Assembly (NCBI GenBank): GCA_003665825.1
Contig: QPFY01000042.1
Coordinates: 1-35,748, forward strand
Origin: Microbotryum silenes-acaulis
Taxonomy: Eukaryota > Basidiomycota > Microbotryomycetes > Microbotryales > Microbotryaceae
Direction: 5' to 3'
DNA: 35,748 nucleotides
Position 1 is the stretch's first letter. Each line of letters starts with the position of its first letter. The position numbers were made by a program, and so were the translations under genes. Positions 34,201 through 35,748 of the stretch are shown one piece after another. The notes below the pieces were generated by a model. It searched no databases. It saw nothing but the letters and a program-made list of their open reading frames with translations, and was not told the origin of the DNA.

Positions 34201-34805
34201 CCGATCCTCGTACCACTCGACTCGACTCGACTTTCTTTCACTGCATGAAGACACGACGACGCAACGCTTTGCCGTCATGCCGAGACGTCACTTGCTCGGT
34301 ACTTGCGGCTCGACCTTACCCGACCCGGCCCTTGATGTGTGACCCGGAATCGGCTAAGGCAAGGGGAACACACCCTCACCATCCCCAATTGGAACGACTC
34401 GATAACGAGCTCGAAGGTAGCTACAGTTGCGTCCGGGCTATGTCGATTGCTCACTCGAGCCATCGCGACCGGAACTGCTCGACCTCGGACGACTCGCTCA
34501 GACCGCCGACAGTGAGCTGTTTCGATCTGAGCCCTTGCTTGCGACTTGCACTCCTTGCTGATGAGACGGAGATATGCCGTGTCACCGCGTACTGCAGATC
34601 GTTGGTCACGGAAGACCTGGAATGGGAGCGCTCCCTCGAATGGAGCTTCGCACTGCGCTCCCACGCTCGCACGGCACACATCCGAGTTAGTGCATTACCA
34701 TCCCTCGGTTTCTCTTGCGACAAGGTCCAGCACGCAGACTAGTTTCGGCCTTCTTGCCACGGAGGTCCGCCGGAGATCCTTGCACGCCCAGCAGCTTTCA
34801 AGCCG
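34201..34805. other. Non-coding sequence between the two long direct repeats
   Basis: TCGA-rich sequence (for example a run of ACTCG units near 34214). Short frames only, the longest about 230 codons, low-complexity and without motifs. It may be the remaining part of a repeat unit of about 1.5 kb, but I see no clear match to 32600-33290. Confidence 0.5.
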
Positions 34806-35730
34806 CCGCGTGCGAATTGCTCAATCGCCTGCCCTCGTCATCCAGCTTGTCAAGGCATCCCAGACCGTCTACGCTTCACCCATGGTACCTCAATATCTCA
34901 CATGCCTCTCTCGCCATTCAAGTTGACCGGACTTGCGTGCTGACTCTCAACCTCGTCGATCACTCGACCGAGCGACTTCTCCGCAAAACTCTCTGTTCCA
35001 TGGAACACTCCTCATTGCTTCACATCTTACTCGAAGTCCATCCTCCGTTGCGCACGTTACTGCATGCAGCCAGGACTCGGGCTTCTCCGGACCCTTCGGC
35101 GCTCGAATTCGGCGTCGGACCGTGACGATCCTTCGCACTCTCCATCGACCTCGGCGATTCGCTCGACCAGCTGGATACGTGCGATCACCATACCAACTCT
35201 GCGACATGCACGTTCGTACACACGCGTCAGCAACCCTGGTCATGCGGTCGAGGACTGCGATCGTGTCGCATGGTGCTCCGTCTCTACTCGCTTCGCTTCT
35301 TGCACTCACCCCGCTTGCGGTCCACGAACTCGTTTGGCGTTTAATTCACGAGCAAACGTCTTTAAGGTCAGTGAGTGTCTTTAAACTGAAGGTTTTCCGT
35401 TCGTCCACATCGCGTGTTGCAACTCTGTGTCCTCTTGCTTATGTTTGACTTTCGTTTGCTCCACCAGGTCTCAGATTCCGGCCTGCGCTTAACTCGACTC
35501 TTTAAGCTTCGACTCGCTGGATACCGTGTCCAGCTCTCATGAATGAATGATTGTCAACTCTTTCCGATTGAGAATTGAGATTTTTCCAGCGAGACCTGCT
35601 TTGCTCGACTTCGTTCTCTCACTCGCCCCGACCTCAAACTCAACTCGGTGCGACAGATCGCTCATCGAAGCACATGCAAGCTCTCATCTTTTCCGCTGCT
35701 GCCTCCGCCACCCAAAACTCGACATTTGCC
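34806..35730. repeat. Long direct repeat, right copy, reaching the window edge
   Basis: Counterpart of 33290-34200 in the same orientation. It starts with CGCGTGCGAATTGCTCAAT against CGCCCGCGACTTACTCAAC on the left and ends in CTCAACTCGGTGCGAC and CGCTGCTGCCTC. Several small indels separate the copies. It is probably part of a larger dispersed or tandem family that continues past the window. Confidence 0.75.
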
Positions 35731-35748
35731 GATGAGTGTGTGAGGAGG

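Noticed and set aside
32283..35735. Many frames of 60-230 codons in the right-hand region
   Set aside because: Overlapping in all phases, Ser/Arg/His-rich, no conserved motif, and not preserved between the two long direct repeats.

Overview
The window is repeat-rich eukaryotic DNA, most likely from a fungus and plausibly a basidiomycete. It carries Ty1/copia LTR retrotransposons with single long Gag-Pol frames, GC-rich codon use, eukaryotic satellite arrays, and no bacterial operon structure. The organism call is inference; the transposon content is read directly from motifs. No host gene could be supported.

Positions 1-26241 hold an array of one copia family. Forward strand: copy A (1-3521, cut by the window edge), LTR 3522-3844, 5'-truncated copy A' (3845-6082), LTR 6083-6341, copy B (internal 6342-10911), LTR 10912-11266, copy C (internal 11267-15837), LTR 15838-16192. 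The array then flips: truncated LTR (to 16414), copy D, LTR 20985-21313, copy E, LTR 25886-26241, all on the minus strand. Neighbouring copies share one LTR. C and D are reverse complements around a centre near 16126, with a spacer of about 130 bp; B and E form the outer arms. The result is a near-perfect inverted repeat of about 19.5 kb.

The element encodes Gag with two CCHC knuckles, an aspartic protease (DSG), a D,D35E integrase, a reverse transcriptase (YVDD) and RNase H in that order. B is the only copy that looks intact throughout. C and D share a Glu-to-Lys change at the RNase H catalytic position. D also has a 1-bp frameshift in integrase. E has two compensating indels that rewrite part of Gag and remove a zinc-knuckle cysteine. 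A has a pair of compensating frameshifts around the integrase core. The G-tract in front of the 3' LTR is 8, 9 or 10 bases long, and this decides whether Pol stops at once or reads into the LTR, where 39-bp tandem repeats encode 13-residue units.

The array abuts, at 26242, a decayed relative from a second copia family (F, 26242-28622), apparently split in its integrase zinc motif by the insertion. F ends at a C15 homopolymer. Two satellites follow: about 42 copies of a 35-bp palindrome-bearing monomer, later expanded into a composite repeat (28800-30525), and about 18 copies of an 84-bp monomer (30613-32028). The rest (32029-35748) is non-coding, TCGA-rich sequence with a short hairpin, a possible LTR or promoter remnant, and two diverged copies of a long direct repeat about 1.5 kb apart.
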